From Buddleja alternifolia (taxonomy: Eukaryota; Streptophyta; Magnoliopsida; Lamiales; Scrophulariaceae), in contig CM033403.1 in the NCBI GenBank assembly GCA_019426215.1, positions 35,536,754-35,600,753 of the forward strand: 64,000 bases of DNA. The letters are read 5' to 3'. Below the pieces are notes generated by a model. It was not told the DNA's origin and did not search any database. It saw only the letters and a program-made list of their open reading frames with translations. Positions 23,251 to 35,612 of this stretch are shown here, piece by piece. The translations under genes and the position numbers were made by a program. Within the stretch, counting starts at the first letter, position 1. Every line of letters starts with the position of its first letter.

Positions 23251-24032
23251 TAATATTGTATTAAATAAAATTTTTTTTTTTTGTTTTTAGATTTTCTATT
23301 TTAATTAGTTGAAAAAAGAATGTGAAAATAAATTGTGGGATTCACAGATCTTCAAACTTGCTGAGGTAAGAAGAGAGAAAAGGTGATGGTTTAGACAATT
23401 TTGTGGATTTCCACAAGTGCCCTTGTTGATGATCAAGCAACAGAAGAATTATGGAGGGCTTTTTCGGAAGAAAACTGAAATTCAGTGAAGTATTCTGTAA
23501 ATTCGTGACAATTTAGGTATACTTTTACAAATTTTATATGATTGTAAGAAAAACAGTCAATTTTGTCATAATATATAAGGTGTCAATTATAGTCTTTACA
23601 CATCCCTTTCTATTTTTATTTTTTTTTGTTGAATATTTCTTTCTCTCAATTATATATATTGTGTTAAATAATATATTTCGATTAATTTGTCTATAAATAA
23701 TGCATATTATTGAAAAATATGGGGGCGGGAGGTTAAAATTTACCTTATGTTTCTGATGTATCTAAACTGCTCCCTGATTAAAGATAAAAATAAAATAAAA
23801 ATATTATGCTTCATTTATATGTTCATTGCACAATTTACCTTCTTTTAAGCTTCATTTTTATGAATTTGTGTATAAATAATGTATATCAATTTAGGATTTG
23901 ATTGCAATATTATTACGACTTTTTATAATTTTTTGCAAGAATAAAGGTTCTTTTCTTGGCCTTTTGGGATCAAGAGAGATAGAGACATCAGACATATACT
24001 AATTTATGTTGCACTAAATGAGTTTATGAAAT

Positions 24033-24072
<40 letters not shown>

Positions 24073-24470
24073 ATCTTAATAATGAAATATACATATCGTC
24101 ATATATTGTTTGGCGGTTTGCAGCTCACTTGAGTATGTGCTTATCTAAATAGTCCGGCATAAGAGTATCTTTGATTGAGCTAATAAATTTCATAAGCATT
24201 TTATAAAATCTTCTAGGTGTCATATTAATATTTAGCATAATTGTTAGAATAAAATCTTATAAATTCAAACTTAAAACTTTAGATTCTATCAAATTCCTTT
24301 CTTCTACATTACACCCCAATGTTGTCACTATAAAATTTCGAAATACTTTAATATTTATGAGTAAAATAAATTTCAATATTTAGCGTGTTTTAACCTTACG
24401 AACAAACTTATTTCAAACTCTTTCTAGCTTGTCGCGGCTACCTTTCATATTCCTAGTACGAGCTAAATGG
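23251..24470. other. Intergenic, no gene recognised
   Basis: AT-rich 3' flank of the extensin-like gene. A TA microsatellite lies at about 24037-24070. Nothing else supported. Confidence 0.5.
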
Positions 24471-24479
24471 TTATTGTAT

Positions 24480-24680
24480 GGGTAATTCTATGATGGACTG
24501 AGAGTGTTGTTGGTGGTCTATTTTTCACCATACAAACACTTTGGGTGGGGTGGGGTGGGGTGGGGTGGGGTGGGGTGGTTTATACAAGGTAGGAGGGTGC
24601 GAAAACCACCCCAATCATTTTAAATGTAAGATGAAAAATGAATAGGGAGTATCACTCTCGATCCACCTTAAAATTTTCCG
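24480..24680. mobile_element. Mutator-type MITE with expanded GGGGT repeat, 201 bp
   Basis: Same family as 48864-49022: it begins GGGTAATTCTATGATGGAC and ends ACCTTAAAATTTTCCG. Flanks are TTATTGTAT (24471-24479) and TTATCGTAT (24681-24689), 8 of 9 identical. At its centre GGGGT is repeated about seven times (about 24544-24577), a part absent from the second copy. Both arms form an imperfect inverted repeat. Confidence 0.8.
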
Positions 24681-24689
24681 TTATCGTAT

Positions 24690-25155
24690 CTAACGGAAAA
24701 TTATACTAATATATAATTCTATGTCCAACAACTTGTATTGCCATCCATAATTGAAAATACTTGCATTGTGTGCTATATAGTCCACCTAGATTAATAATAC
24801 TATTTATTATGTGTTGAGAGGTAATAATTGTGAAGAGTGAAATTATTAGAGGCACCATTAGCTGGATGACATTCAAACCAAAGGGCGGGTGGGGTGGGGT
24901 GGGGTCCTATGCAATGGACAAGTCACAAGAAGACATGTAAAAGGAGGACTTTAATCACACTTTATTAGATGTTACCAAATTTCTTTGTTCTTTTGATGTT
25001 TTTAGGTTATTACGAAAGAGGGCATTCAAAGTTTTGATGGCCCTTTGGTGTGAAAAGAAATGTAATTTCGAAAAAGAAAAAGGGGGAAAATGAATTGGGG
25101 AGGAAGTCATACATGATTTTGCCTCTTTGTCAATCTAAAGACTAGTCATTAATCA
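24690..25155. other. Intergenic, no gene recognised
   Basis: AT-rich with a second short GGGGT run near 24885-24905. No coding sequence. Confidence 0.4.
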
Positions 25156-25165
25156 TTATAACAAA

Positions 25166-25420
25166 GGAAAATTACACACAGACCCCCTCACTTATTGTGT
25201 AATTGTCAAAACTCCAACTCACTTATTGAAAATTACCAAAATACCCCCTCAAGGGTCCATTTATAAAGTTTATAGATGTAAATTTGAAAAAATTATTAAA
25301 GACACATGGGGTGTAATTGTAAGAAATTCTTAACATAAGGGGGTGTGTTGGTAATTTTCAATAAGTGAGGGGGGTTTTGGTAATTACATAATAAGTGTGG
25401 GGTCTGTGTGTAATTTTTCC
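25166..25420. mobile_element. Foldback Mutator-type MITE, 255 bp
   Basis: It begins GGAAAATTACACACAGACCC and ends GGGTCTGTGTGTAATTTTTC followed by C; the two arms are near-complete inverse copies over about 90 bp. Flanks TTATAACAAA (25156-25165) and TTATACCAAT (25421-25430) match at 8 of 10. A related copy lies at 36405-36630. Confidence 0.85.
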
Positions 25421-25430
25421 TTATACCAAT

Positions 25431-26479
25431 GTGTGCATATGAGTTGAGTTTGATGAAAATTCCTAATCAAAACTCTAATTTAAGTCAAACATAACGAACC
25501 TCTGTTTTTAAAGCTCAAGCTCAAGCTCACGTGATTTGTTTTATTAAAATGAATTTGGCACCTTACGGGCCTCCTGGACACAAATAATAAGGCTCAAAGT
25601 TTTGAACTCAACACCTACACAAGTTGTTGTCAAGCTAGCTGATTTGCTCATGAGCTAACTCGACTAAGTGTGCACCACTAAACAATGATAAGCGCTTATA
25701 AATTAGTTTTCACAATTTCACGAAACAAAACTTATAGCCCTTTATTTTGCATAGTAGAAGTGTTGTCAAAAAGAGTAAAAGTTGCATACTCAAAATTAAT
25801 GTTTGATAATACAAGATTTTAAATCCTGGTTAAGCAAATATGTGGACATGTATCACTAAAAATGCTTGTATATAGGCGTTTGCTAGAATGGAGATGAGTA
25901 TTAGGCTGGTGCCAAAAGAAAAGGATTATAGGGCCCAAAACACGTTTCAACATATGACTTATAATATTGTTGAAGTGATTTAATTTATACACTTTTGGTC
26001 TTTGGGACACAGCATTTTCGTGTCTTATTATTATTCGAAGATTATTAGTTTATTACTACATTATACCACGGAATCATTCCATTAATGATTAATAATATTA
26101 AAAGAATTAATTATTAAAATTGTTAGTTTACTCCTCGAAGGAAAACATGTTGACTGTTTTATGTGGTTTATTGGGTTTTTGTATCTGCACTGTCTCGAGC
26201 CCAAAGGCTATACAGATCATATAATTGTTTCAGAGTTTTCTCATTCATTAAAGGCCCAATAATAAATTCACAAACACACAAACATGTCAACCGAAAATCC
26301 CAAAAAAAAAAAAAAAAAACTTATTTACAAAGTATAGTTATTTTTTTTTTCATGCAAAGAGAAGTGGGTAACCCTAAACTACTTATTTCGACAGACCCGG
26401 ATAAATAGTCATATTTCTAGGCCACTTTGGGCCAAAAGCATCTCGATCGAACTAAGTTTGAATATCACCCTCAGTGTAT
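25431..26479. other. Intergenic with dispersed-repeat fragment
   Basis: Between about 25490 and 25690 there is a fragment of the AAGCTCAAGCTC-type dispersed repeat. The rest is AT-rich without supported genes. Confidence 0.45.
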
Positions 26480-27072
26480 CGACTAGTCTAGTGGTGGATC
26501 TAGGATTTTAGATCAGTGAGAGCACTAGAGATGGAGCCAGGAATTTTACCTAGGAAACAAGATTGTTGTGATATAGCTATACAATTTGTTTTTTGCCAAA
26601 TAGACGAAGAATTTAAGGGGGGTGCGGGGGCCTGTCTCCCGCGGTACGGTACGCTATATTTATGGGGGAAAATATAATAAAAAACTAGATTCAATTACAA
26701 CTTTTGACATACTTTATACTCTTATATTTCTTTCGTTATAGCCAGGATTTTGGGTTTTTTTGGGGGGGAGGGAGCGAATTCAAAGTAAAGGGAGAAAACG
26801 TGATATTTTTCGATCTTGAGGGTGGCGAAATTCAAATATAAAAAATTTTGTAAGGTAAAAAAATAAGTTTTCAAAATTGAAGGGGGGGAGAGCGCACCCT
26901 CCAGCCCCCCAGCTCCGTCCCTGGGGGGCACAATTTACCGAGTGTGAGAAGGAAATTGGAAATTGAGAGGGACCTCTAAAAATTTGAGGGAGGCATTAAT
27001 GTAATTTACAAGTAAAAATTAAGAAATATGTATATATTAAAAAAAAAATTGAGTGCCCCCCCCCCCCCCCCT
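26480..27072. repeat. hAT-type element debris
   Basis: Several hAT-like terminal motifs are piled up here: GGTGGATCTAGGATTTTAGA near 26494, the inverse of CAGGGACGGAGCTGGGGGGC at about 26904-26923, and CCGCCCCTG near 27096. G-rich and C-rich runs are frequent. I could not pair the ends with certainty; this looks like two or more truncated elements. Confidence 0.5.
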
Positions 27073-27297
27073 GTCACCATGTAGATCCGCCCCTGGACTA
27101 GTCCTCATGCCTTATTGAGGCCTTCCTTGGCTAGTAAGTCAGTCACTTAATTTACTTCTCTCGGTACGTATATGACCCCCCCCCCCTCCCCCTTGTCACC
27201 ATGTAGATCCGCCCCTGGACTAGTCCTCATGCCTTATTGAGGCCTTCCTTGGCTAGTAAGTCAGTCACTTAATTTACTTCTCTCGGTACGTATATGA
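27073..27297 (+). repeat. Perfect 103-bp tandem duplication
   Basis: 27073-27175 and 27195-27297 appear identical over 103 bp (starting GTCACCATGTAGATCCGC, ending CGGTACGTATATGA). They are separated by a C-rich spacer resembling the C-run in front of the first copy. Confidence 0.9.
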
Positions 27298-29111
27298 GCA
27301 TCACTCGCCATTTCCATTTCAGCATCTCTTTAATTTTGTTGATGATATCGAAGTATCGGTGTGAAGGGGAAGCTAATGCCTCGCCAAGCTTCAATACAAT
27401 CAATCTCAAGAACAACTTTATCCTTGCCTAAATTTCATGCAAAATGTAATCCTTTGTGTATAGCCATAAGTTCCCCTTCCAAAGGGGTAGCAAGTAAATT
27501 AAATTTTGAAAAAGTATATTTGATCAAAGATTAGAAACTCATTAAGTGAAAGTTTTCACTTCACCACAAATAAACTAATTTCTTTTTAGTGTTAATTTAG
27601 ACCGGGATCACATGGGGCTCATTAATTTGATTGTTCTTTCTCAGCAATTTTGTTAATTAAAGGCATAACAGCAATATTAGTATAAGCAAAATTAATAAAA
27701 AAATTTGGCTTAAGAATATAATTCAATACTGTACCTTCTATTAAAGAATAAAACATATGCATTTATTTATTGTGCATTTAGACTTGAAAAATTTAAGGTC
27801 TTAAATTAAAAGGAAGCCAAAACATCTATTTTAATAGGGATAAATAACAAACCAAACCATTCGAGGCTGATGGCTCACCGTTAAAAGCTTATTTTCATTC
27901 GGTTCAATTAACATAACAAATTGAGTTTGAATATTTTTTGTTTGTTTGATAAGAGTTGACATTCAACTCGATTAGTTAAAAAATGATTAAATATGAAAAA
28001 AAAAGATCTACTCGAGTTTTACTCGACTAAAACTCGTTCCAACTCGATCAAATTAACAATCAAATCGAGTTCAAACACAATTTCTATAATTTGATAAAAA
28101 TTCAAATAGTACTTTATTTTGCTTGCCTTAGTTTGTTTGCACCTAATTAAGTATTCTTAGTTCAATTTTGTATCCATATTTGATATATATAGTAGGCATC
28201 TTAAATTGTAAGTAAATGTGGTAGTTCGACCATATTAATAACACACCAACCCTAAAATTCGAATTCCCAAAGAGAGAGGGAACAAGTTTATTAGAATTTG
28301 AACTATTTTTAATTCTTGTCATAATATGAATATGTAGACAAGAAATATAAGAATTTTATTAAAATAATAAAAACAGAAATGAAATTTTAAGAGCAATTTG
28401 AGAGGGAAGAATGGAGATCAAATGTGTGAGGCCCAAAATATTTCCTTCTGCACAAATTTTGGACCAAACATTTTCCCTCCAATCTTGCCAAAAGATAAAG
28501 AAGAGAGACAGAATAGAAATGTGACATCTCATGTGACATGGAAATTAGATTTTTCTTAAAATGGTCCTTCACCAGACAATAATGATGCAAGATATTTGAA
28601 TTTTTAGATAAACCACTAGTAATTTTTTGAAAAATTGTTGGGTTATTTTGGACCTCGAATTTTGGTGAGATTAAATGAAAATTGATTAAATAATAAAATA
28701 TTGATACTATTATTTGAAACGAGAAAAAAACTCTTTCTTAATATTTTCCTTCTTGAAATTCGAGGGACAAATGGAAAGTGGAAACTTGACGAATTTCAAA
28801 ATATGGTAGATGAGTTCAGCTGTATAGTTTCTAGCTTATGATTGTATTTACTTATGATGCTTACTTGTAATAAATTATCTTACAACCGATGTATGATGAT
28901 GTTGTAATTGTTCCTTAAAAAAAAAAAGAGTTCAGCTGTATAGATCAACAATTCAAAAAATTAATATAATTATAATCAATCATGGTTCAAAGTTTCTTTT
29001 CTTTTCCATTTAAACGTCCGAAAAATTTCTGTTTTTCAACTTACGGAAAAGAAATCACCATATAGTTTCGAAATTACATTATTTCCTAAAAAATTCGCAA
29101 TGTTTCCATAG
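27298..29111. other. Intergenic, no gene recognised
   Basis: AT-rich. A fragment of the AACTCGA/TCGAGTT dispersed repeat lies between about 27860 and 28090. A minus-strand open frame at 28387-28590 has no recognisable features. Confidence 0.45.
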
Positions 29112-29184
29112 AAACTCTCAATGTTTCCATGATTTCCATGTTCCTTTCCATAGAACATGGAAACCATGAAAACATTGAAAGTTT
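29112..29184. repeat. Short hairpin, 32-bp arms, 9-nt loop
   Basis: The left arm 29112-29143 (AAACTCTCAATGTTTCCATG...) and right arm 29153-29184 pair with only three mismatches around the loop CTTTCCATA. A further inverse copy of the arm lies at about 29249-29268. It could be a very short foldback MITE or a small-RNA precursor; the sequence alone does not say which. Confidence 0.75.
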
Positions 29185-29532
29185 GATAATTTCTATTCAA
29201 AAAGATTTGTTCTATCATCAACACATTGAGAGTTTTAAATAGATTTTCATGGAAACATTGAGAGTTTGATAATTCTTTTTCAAAAAATTTTGCTCTATCA
29301 CAAATACAACAGAGCTCTCAAATTTCTCAATGTTAGGGAAAAAGGTAAAAATAAAGAAGAAGAAACGAAGAGTAATAAATCTAACAATTAAATAAATATT
29401 TATTTAACTGACTTTTTATCATGCGACTCAAGATGAAGATTATTGTATTATCGATAAAGTAATTTTTTCATATAATATGCAAATAAATTTGAAACCATGG
29501 TATCATCCATATTAACTTTTTATAATTTTCAC

Positions 29533-29750
29533 GATAACAATTTTAGAATTTTTTATTTCACAATTTAAGTTACTAAAATCTTTTCAATTATATGCTCGTG
29601 AATGCTAAACTTGAATAAAATACTATCACTTTTCATTTTTTTCATGACAATACTTTAAAAAAAATTTATTTCACAATTTAAGTTACTAAAATTGTCTGTT
29701 ATATGTTCTGTGGATGTTAAACTTGAATAAAACTTTACCACTTTATTTTA
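29533..29750 (+). repeat. Diverged tandem duplication, about 125 bp
   Basis: The segment with ATTTCACAATTTAAGTTACT, ATATG and TTAAACTTGAATAAAA occurs at about 29553-29650 and again at about 29667-29750. Confidence 0.7.
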
Positions 29751-30658
29751 GTGTAATTTGATCGATTATTGATGTAGATATATAAACATTATATACAACT
29801 ATTGTTTTTTGCTAGTGAAAAGAGGAATCGACTCTTCTTTACTTCTTTTTTCACAATTTCCACCCTGTTTCTAGCATTTTTCAAGTTTTTCATAACGTCT
29901 CCGATATGTTTCTTATATTTAAGAATTCGAAACTTATTATCGAAACAAAATTTTAATTCATGTAATCAAACCATGTATCGCTGACACCATGCACACCCCC
30001 ACTGCACAAACGGCAAAGGTATATTCTAATTTTGAAAAAAGGAATAATTCCAAAAACTCCTAATGATACCATTGAAGAATATAAGAAAGCCTTCTGCAAT
30101 AAAATAATGTTCTTTCACTTCAAAGATTTCATCAAATCATGAGCAAGTCCTTGATTGGTAATTGATGGGTTAGAATACAAATTCTATACACAAACTCTAT
30201 AAAATATATACATAAAATATATACAAAATATGTGACAAGTGTGTAAATGATTAAAATGTTAAGGGAATAACATTGATATAGAAAAGAAAAAAAAATATTC
30301 TCTTTAACTGCATTTGTCACACATTTAAATTGAAAGACTCTTACAAATTAAATATATGGAATTTATTGACACCAAAATATAAGGAAAAAAATCAACCTTA
30401 TTTCATACACAATCATTTTAAACTCAACATTAGAAAATTTGCTTAATTTAGCCTTCCATTAAGAGAAATAAATTAAATTGCAACACATTACATTAATATG
30501 CTCTCAAAACCACATCTAGAAAAAGCCCATTTCAGCTTTTCTTTTCTTCCTCCTCTCTTGGTGCTCATACATGATACAACTAAATAAAATTAGGGGTGGA
30601 AAATACAAAAAAAAAAAAAAAAAAGAGGTACAACTACTACTGCAGCTAGTACAAGTGC
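29751..30658. other. Intergenic and 3' flank of the GATA gene
   Basis: AT-rich. The part next to 30658, including an A-run at about 30607-30624 (plus strand), probably covers the 3' UTR of the minus-strand GATA gene. Nothing else seen. Confidence 0.4.
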
Positions 30659-31995
30659 CTAAGCATAAACAGAGCCACATGATAAAGCCATTAAAAGAAA
30701 TGCAGCTTGTTCTACTTCTCCCAATTTTCTCCTTCTAGTAGTATTTGATCTAGGTCTCTGTAAAGCTACATCTCTACCAAATGCCCATAATTTCTTCTTC
30801 AATGAATCCCCAAATTTACTGGTACTATCTCCACTGCTGCTGGTACTACTGTTACTGCTGTTGCTTTGATTGCTATTGTTCTTGCCACTTGTTGATTTCT
30901 TTGTTTTCTTTTCTTCTTTTGTCACACCCATTAGTGCCCTTCTCTTTTTTCTACTTCTGATCCCACATGCATTGCATAGTGACTGCAGGTAAAACAACAA
31001 GAACTTTAATCAGATCACACATAAAGTAATCATAGCACCAAACACACACACAATCGGGGACGGAGACAGGATTTTTAGTTCGGGGGAAAATAAAGAACGA
31101 AGGGGCAAGAGTTTGATAATTTTAAGTTTTGGGGGACAAGTGCCTCTACCAACCCATGGGGATCCGTCAAGGCACACAATAAGCACATGTGATGGTACAT
31201 GGAGATCGTTAACTAGTCCAGGAATTTTCAACAAGGATATAATCACAATTATATATGTACGATAAAACCCGACATTTAAGCAAGGCTATAATCACAATCA
31301 TGCAATAAAACCAAACATTTGAGATTCGCTAGTATAATTACAATCACACATATATCACAAAACAGCAGCGAATCCCATCAAATAAATAATTGTAATTAAA
31401 ACAAAAACATAAGTCTAGGAGCTACTAAAAATAACCCAAAAATAAATTCTCTACCTACCACCCAACGTCTTACAAGAGCGAATCTTCTTCTATCACACTT
31501 TAAATAGTTATAGGTCATAAACATGTGTTAACACACGTGTGTATCACGTGAGACATAATATACACTTAATAAGCAACCAAAAAAACATTATTTTTTACTG
31601 CTAATTAAAAACCAATTGGTGTATAGAGTTGTTGTGTATGTATCTGTATATGTGTGTGTATATATATACCTTGGGTCCAGCTGGACCGCCTCTCCAGAGT
31701 GGGGTTTTCGATGTGCCGCAATCAACACACGTCTTAACATTTGAGCCGTCGGATGAAACCCTATCAGAGGTTGGGCTTTGGCTACTCATTTCTTCACACT
31801 CTGAACCCTAAAAAAACACCAAAAAAATTCAAAAAAAATAAATTAATTAATACAGAAATAAATAAATTCGATCATCACATATTAATCAGGCTAATCTCTG
31901 ATTTCAACATGATCATGTACACAAAATCATTTAAAAAAATTAAAAAAAAATGATGATTCATAATCATGATCACTTACTTTATCGCTCAGATCCAT
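30659..31995 (-). CDS. B-class GATA transcription factor with LLM domain (GATA15/16-like)
   Basis: Nuclear zinc-finger transcription factor. Coding exons: 31995-31978 (MDLSDK), 31807-31670 and 30982-30659, joined by GT/AG introns in phase; 159 aa. The single type-IV zinc finger is C33-x2-C36-x18-C55-x2-C58 (CVDCGTSKTPLWRGGPAGPK, then SLCNACG), followed by the basic tail RSRKKRRA. The 18-residue loop is that of plant B-GATAs. The C-terminus LLMALSCGSVYA is the LLM motif of GATA15/16/17 and GNC-type proteins. No HAN domain is present and the protein is short, fitting the GATA15/16/17 subgroup. The region between is Ser/Asn-rich and low-complexity. Family members in Arabidopsis act in greening, germination and cytokinin/light responses. 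The 18-nt first coding exon would be missed by simple gene finding. Intron 2 holds a truncated hAT-like piece near 31055-31140. Confidence 0.93.
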
Positions 31996-32400
31996 AGCTG
32001 ATCGAACGGCTACTAAGATCACACACTAAGATCACACCTCAAACTAAGCTGATTTGATCGAATCAAAGAACATGAAAAATGAACTTCAAATTGAACTCAA
32101 AATTAGCTAAAACCTAATCAGAAATCAGATCAAAACCAGCTACACTACCGATCGATCTTTCGCGAAGTGAAGAACGAAGCTACCAGCTTCCTCTCTATCT
32201 CTATCTATAGATACACATATAGATACAGAGAGGGGAGGGAGGGTTTAGTGAAAGGTTGAGAGTGTATGGCTTAAGATTGAGATGAGAGAGAAAATATTTT
32301 TAGAGAGAGAAAGTGACAATATTTGGGGGCGATTGTGAAAATTAATTTGTGGAAGGGTTTATATATAAGTTTATGAAAACCCTAAGGCGCGCGAGAGAGC
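31996..32400 (-). promoter_or_regulatory. 5' UTR and core promoter of the GATA gene
   Basis: On the minus strand a TATATAAA box lies at 32365-32358. A GA/CT-rich and TATC-repeat leader follows (about 32190-32300), then the start codon at 31995. This implies a long leader of about 330 nt. TATA position and leader are inferred from sequence only. Confidence 0.5.
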
Positions 32401-32679
32401 GAAATGACGAAAAAGGGCTTCGGTTCTAAATGTTTTTATGACCGCGCCAAATATTTGGAAAGTAGGCGCCATGAGAATTTTCTTTTTTGGGAGTGGGGGG
32501 TGTATTGGGAATTTGAGGAAAATGTTTTGGTGTTTGCCGCCATATGAAAAGGAGGTTGCTTTTAGGGTTTCTAGTTTCTACACACATATTACACACTTTA
32601 GTGTGTGATAAAATTTTGAATAGCATTTGGATTATTATACTTTAAACTATAAAGTATAAAGCATGGATTTTTTTTTAAT

Positions 32680-32956
32680 GGGAAAATTAAATTCCGTACA
32701 CACAAAACTTGCACATATCCTCATGTTAAAAATATAGCCTGAAATTCATTTATGATTTTCAAAATTCTGTACGAAACCCCAAATCCGTTGGAAATCCGTG
32801 GAAAATAGCATTCACGCCCAGTGTATATAAAGTAGATTTGGGCGATTTTTGCAAATTAAAAATAGTATAAGGGCATTTCAGGCTATTTTTTAACACATGA
32901 GGAATGTGTACAAATTTTGTATTTCACAATGGTACGATATGATATGTAATTATCCC
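32680..32956. mobile_element. Mutator-type MITE upstream of the GATA gene, 277 bp
   Basis: Ends are GGGAAAATTAAATTCCGTAC and ATGATATGTAATTATCCC. Inner inverted blocks include CCTCATG/CATGAGG and AGCCTGAAAT/ATTTCAGGCT. Flanks TTTTTTTAAT and TATCTTTAAT match at 8 of 10. It lies about 300 bp upstream of the predicted TATA box. Confidence 0.72.
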
Positions 32957-32966
32957 TATCTTTAAT

Positions 32967-35453
32967 TAAAACAAAAGTTGAATTAAGCTACTTCTACATG
33001 AAGCACTCTAGAGGGAGATGAGGAGATTTTATCACAAATTATGTTTTCATAAGAATCGTATATTCTTAATGAGGTATAATTCATTAATTCCACTTGTATG
33101 AATTTGATAATTTTGAGGTGTGAGAGGATCGAGTCGAGTAGGTATTGTTGCAAGTTTGTTTGAATTTTTATCGAATTATTAATTGTGTATTTGAGTTTGG
33201 TTGATCAATATTGAGTCGAGCTCGAGTAACCAGATATTATTAAACGTATTTTATCATTTTTCAATTAACGGAGCAAAGCTCGAGCCGTGTTTCAAATCTT
33301 TTCGAATAGAAAAATGTGTTTAAACTTATTTGTCGTGTTAAGTGCATTGAGCTCAAACAAATTTTTACTTATTTATCTCGAATTGAGTATCGAGTAGTTT
33401 AATTTATTTATCAGATGATATATATATATACATACACACACATGTATGTATATTTGACATGAGATAGGAGTCCCAAATAAAGGACAAATTAAAAATTAAG
33501 ACAAATCTATTAATGAATGATTGAATAATAATAATAATGACCTCTTATACGAGTACTTAATTTGTGAAACATTTAATTTGGAGAACTAGCAGGCTAGCAG
33601 CTTGCTTGATATGTCAATTACCAAAAAAAAAGCTTGCTTGATATGTCCTAATTATCGGTTTATTTTATTTGGTACCACCCAGCTATGCATGTGAGCCATT
33701 AAATCTGTATATAATGATGTTATAAAGTGAAATAATGATATTATCATATATCATCTAACGTCTCACATGCACTTGGATACATATCAACTTGGATGACATG
33801 AAATAAACCCTAATCATCTATAATCACAAGGGAAAACATATTTTTGCCAACCTTTTTTTCTTTGGATTTTATTACAATCACTCTTTTATTTAGTGCATGG
33901 AAAAGGAAAGTGTAATATAAGGTATTGACCTACGGTGAGGATGAAGCTTTGATTATAATTTTGTGATTTTTGGAAAGAACTTTATATTTAATTAACAAAA
34001 ACGGAAAACAAAGAAAAAACACACGTTTGCTCGACTATTTTAAGAAATTTGTAAAGAATGGAAATGGTTGGACGATTTTATACTTTAAAAAGTCTCAAGC
34101 TCTTAACACCTCAAACAAAATTTAAAGCACACGTGGTTAGTAATATATATGTATGCATAAAAAGTGTGGCCACCATGCGTAGGCTCTTTGATATTGTTGT
34201 TAACTTGTTAGTACTTTGTCATGTTAATTGATGTGTTTTCGATTCATACCAACAAATTTAAATAATGGATATTATATTGTGTAAATAATAGATAATTAGA
34301 GAGTAATTGCTTGGAAAAGTAAAGATTATTTTATTCATCATTCAATGCAAGTATTTATGCAAGTTTAGATGGTATAGACTAATTATGGCCGCTAGAATAA
34401 AGCTGGCCACATTCAGTTTCTATACATGCCATGCGCAGCTAATCAGGAAAAATTGGAGCCCTTGGATCCAGTTGGATATTGCTAGAATCGGGCCCAAATC
34501 CGCTTGATGTCTTTGGTCTGCTATGATAACTCTTTAATTTGTTAACTCTTGATTGAACCTGATCTCTAATTTGTTCCTCTTAGCTTTGTCCTTCCTTTTA
34601 TAGGTCCAACCGCATTGTAGTTGTGCAAGCCCTTGTCCGGATCTTCATAGAGCTTTTAGTCCCTCGAGTTTTGGGCTTGTCAGCTTGGGAATAACTAATT
34701 TTTACTCACATCGCTAATAATGTTTAGCTTATACAAAGTATTTCGATGAATTAGTATAGAGTTTTTGTATTTGATAATACAATTGAAAACTAAAAGAGAT
34801 AGAGAGAATGTGAACCAACTAATTATTTAATTACTGGTTAAAATCATTGTCCTAGATATTTGGGCCTAAAGATAATCACGTAATAAACAATATACTTGAA
34901 AGAAGTGTATCTGAATCCATGATAATAAAATATTCTTTGGATTATGTTGTCCATTTGTGTTGTAAACCCTACTATTTTTTTTATACGATGGGATTTCAGA
35001 TAGAAAGGGCAAAAGAACCGTAAAACTGCTCTCTAAACAAAACTAAAGACCATTATGGCATTATCCCAATATAGATGAGTTTATACTTAATTATCAATTA
35101 GCCAATTATAAATTAGAATTAAATCCCTAAGTATTTAGTATTTACACATATTAATTAGAACCACATATTTAATATAAGATGACTTGGGCCAATATACTTA
35201 ATTTGATCACTTAAAGTAAGCCCTAAACTTGAAGATAATATAAGATATATAATTTATCATAATACATACACGCCTGTACGCTCAAGTGCTAATATTATTG
35301 CTTATAGAAATGCATGATTTTACAATCGGGCTTGATTTTATGTCTGTGTAGACCACAACCATCTACACACGGGCCATATACTTTTCATATTTGTACGGGT
35401 ATAGTGTAGGATTAATCTTCAATAATAATAGTATTCCCTACTCACACGAGATC
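32967..35453. other. Intergenic, no gene recognised
   Basis: AT-rich. Fragments of the TCGAGCTCGAG dispersed repeat lie at about 33120-33410 and a TA/CA microsatellite at about 33418-33450. A less AT-rich patch at about 34300-34700 may be repeat-derived (LTR-like), but no ends were found. Confidence 0.45.
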
Positions 35454-35612
35454 TTCTATTGCAAAATGGTGTTGCATCTCCTATTGCATTCATTCTATGC
35501 ATGACAAGTCTATAAATCTTTTCTTTAAATATATAAGTGATTTGAATTTTGTACACTTGTCATATATAGAGGTGAATGGAATAGGAGATACAACACCATT
35601 TGCAATAGAGAA
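35454..35612. repeat. 159-bp imperfect palindrome
   Basis: The left arm from 35454 (TTCTATTGCAAAATGGTGTT...) and the right arm ending 35612 are inverse copies over about 55 bp, from TCTATTGCAAA to ATGACAAGT, at roughly 85% identity by eye. The loop is about 45-50 bp of AT-rich DNA. No target duplication seen. Confidence 0.8.
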
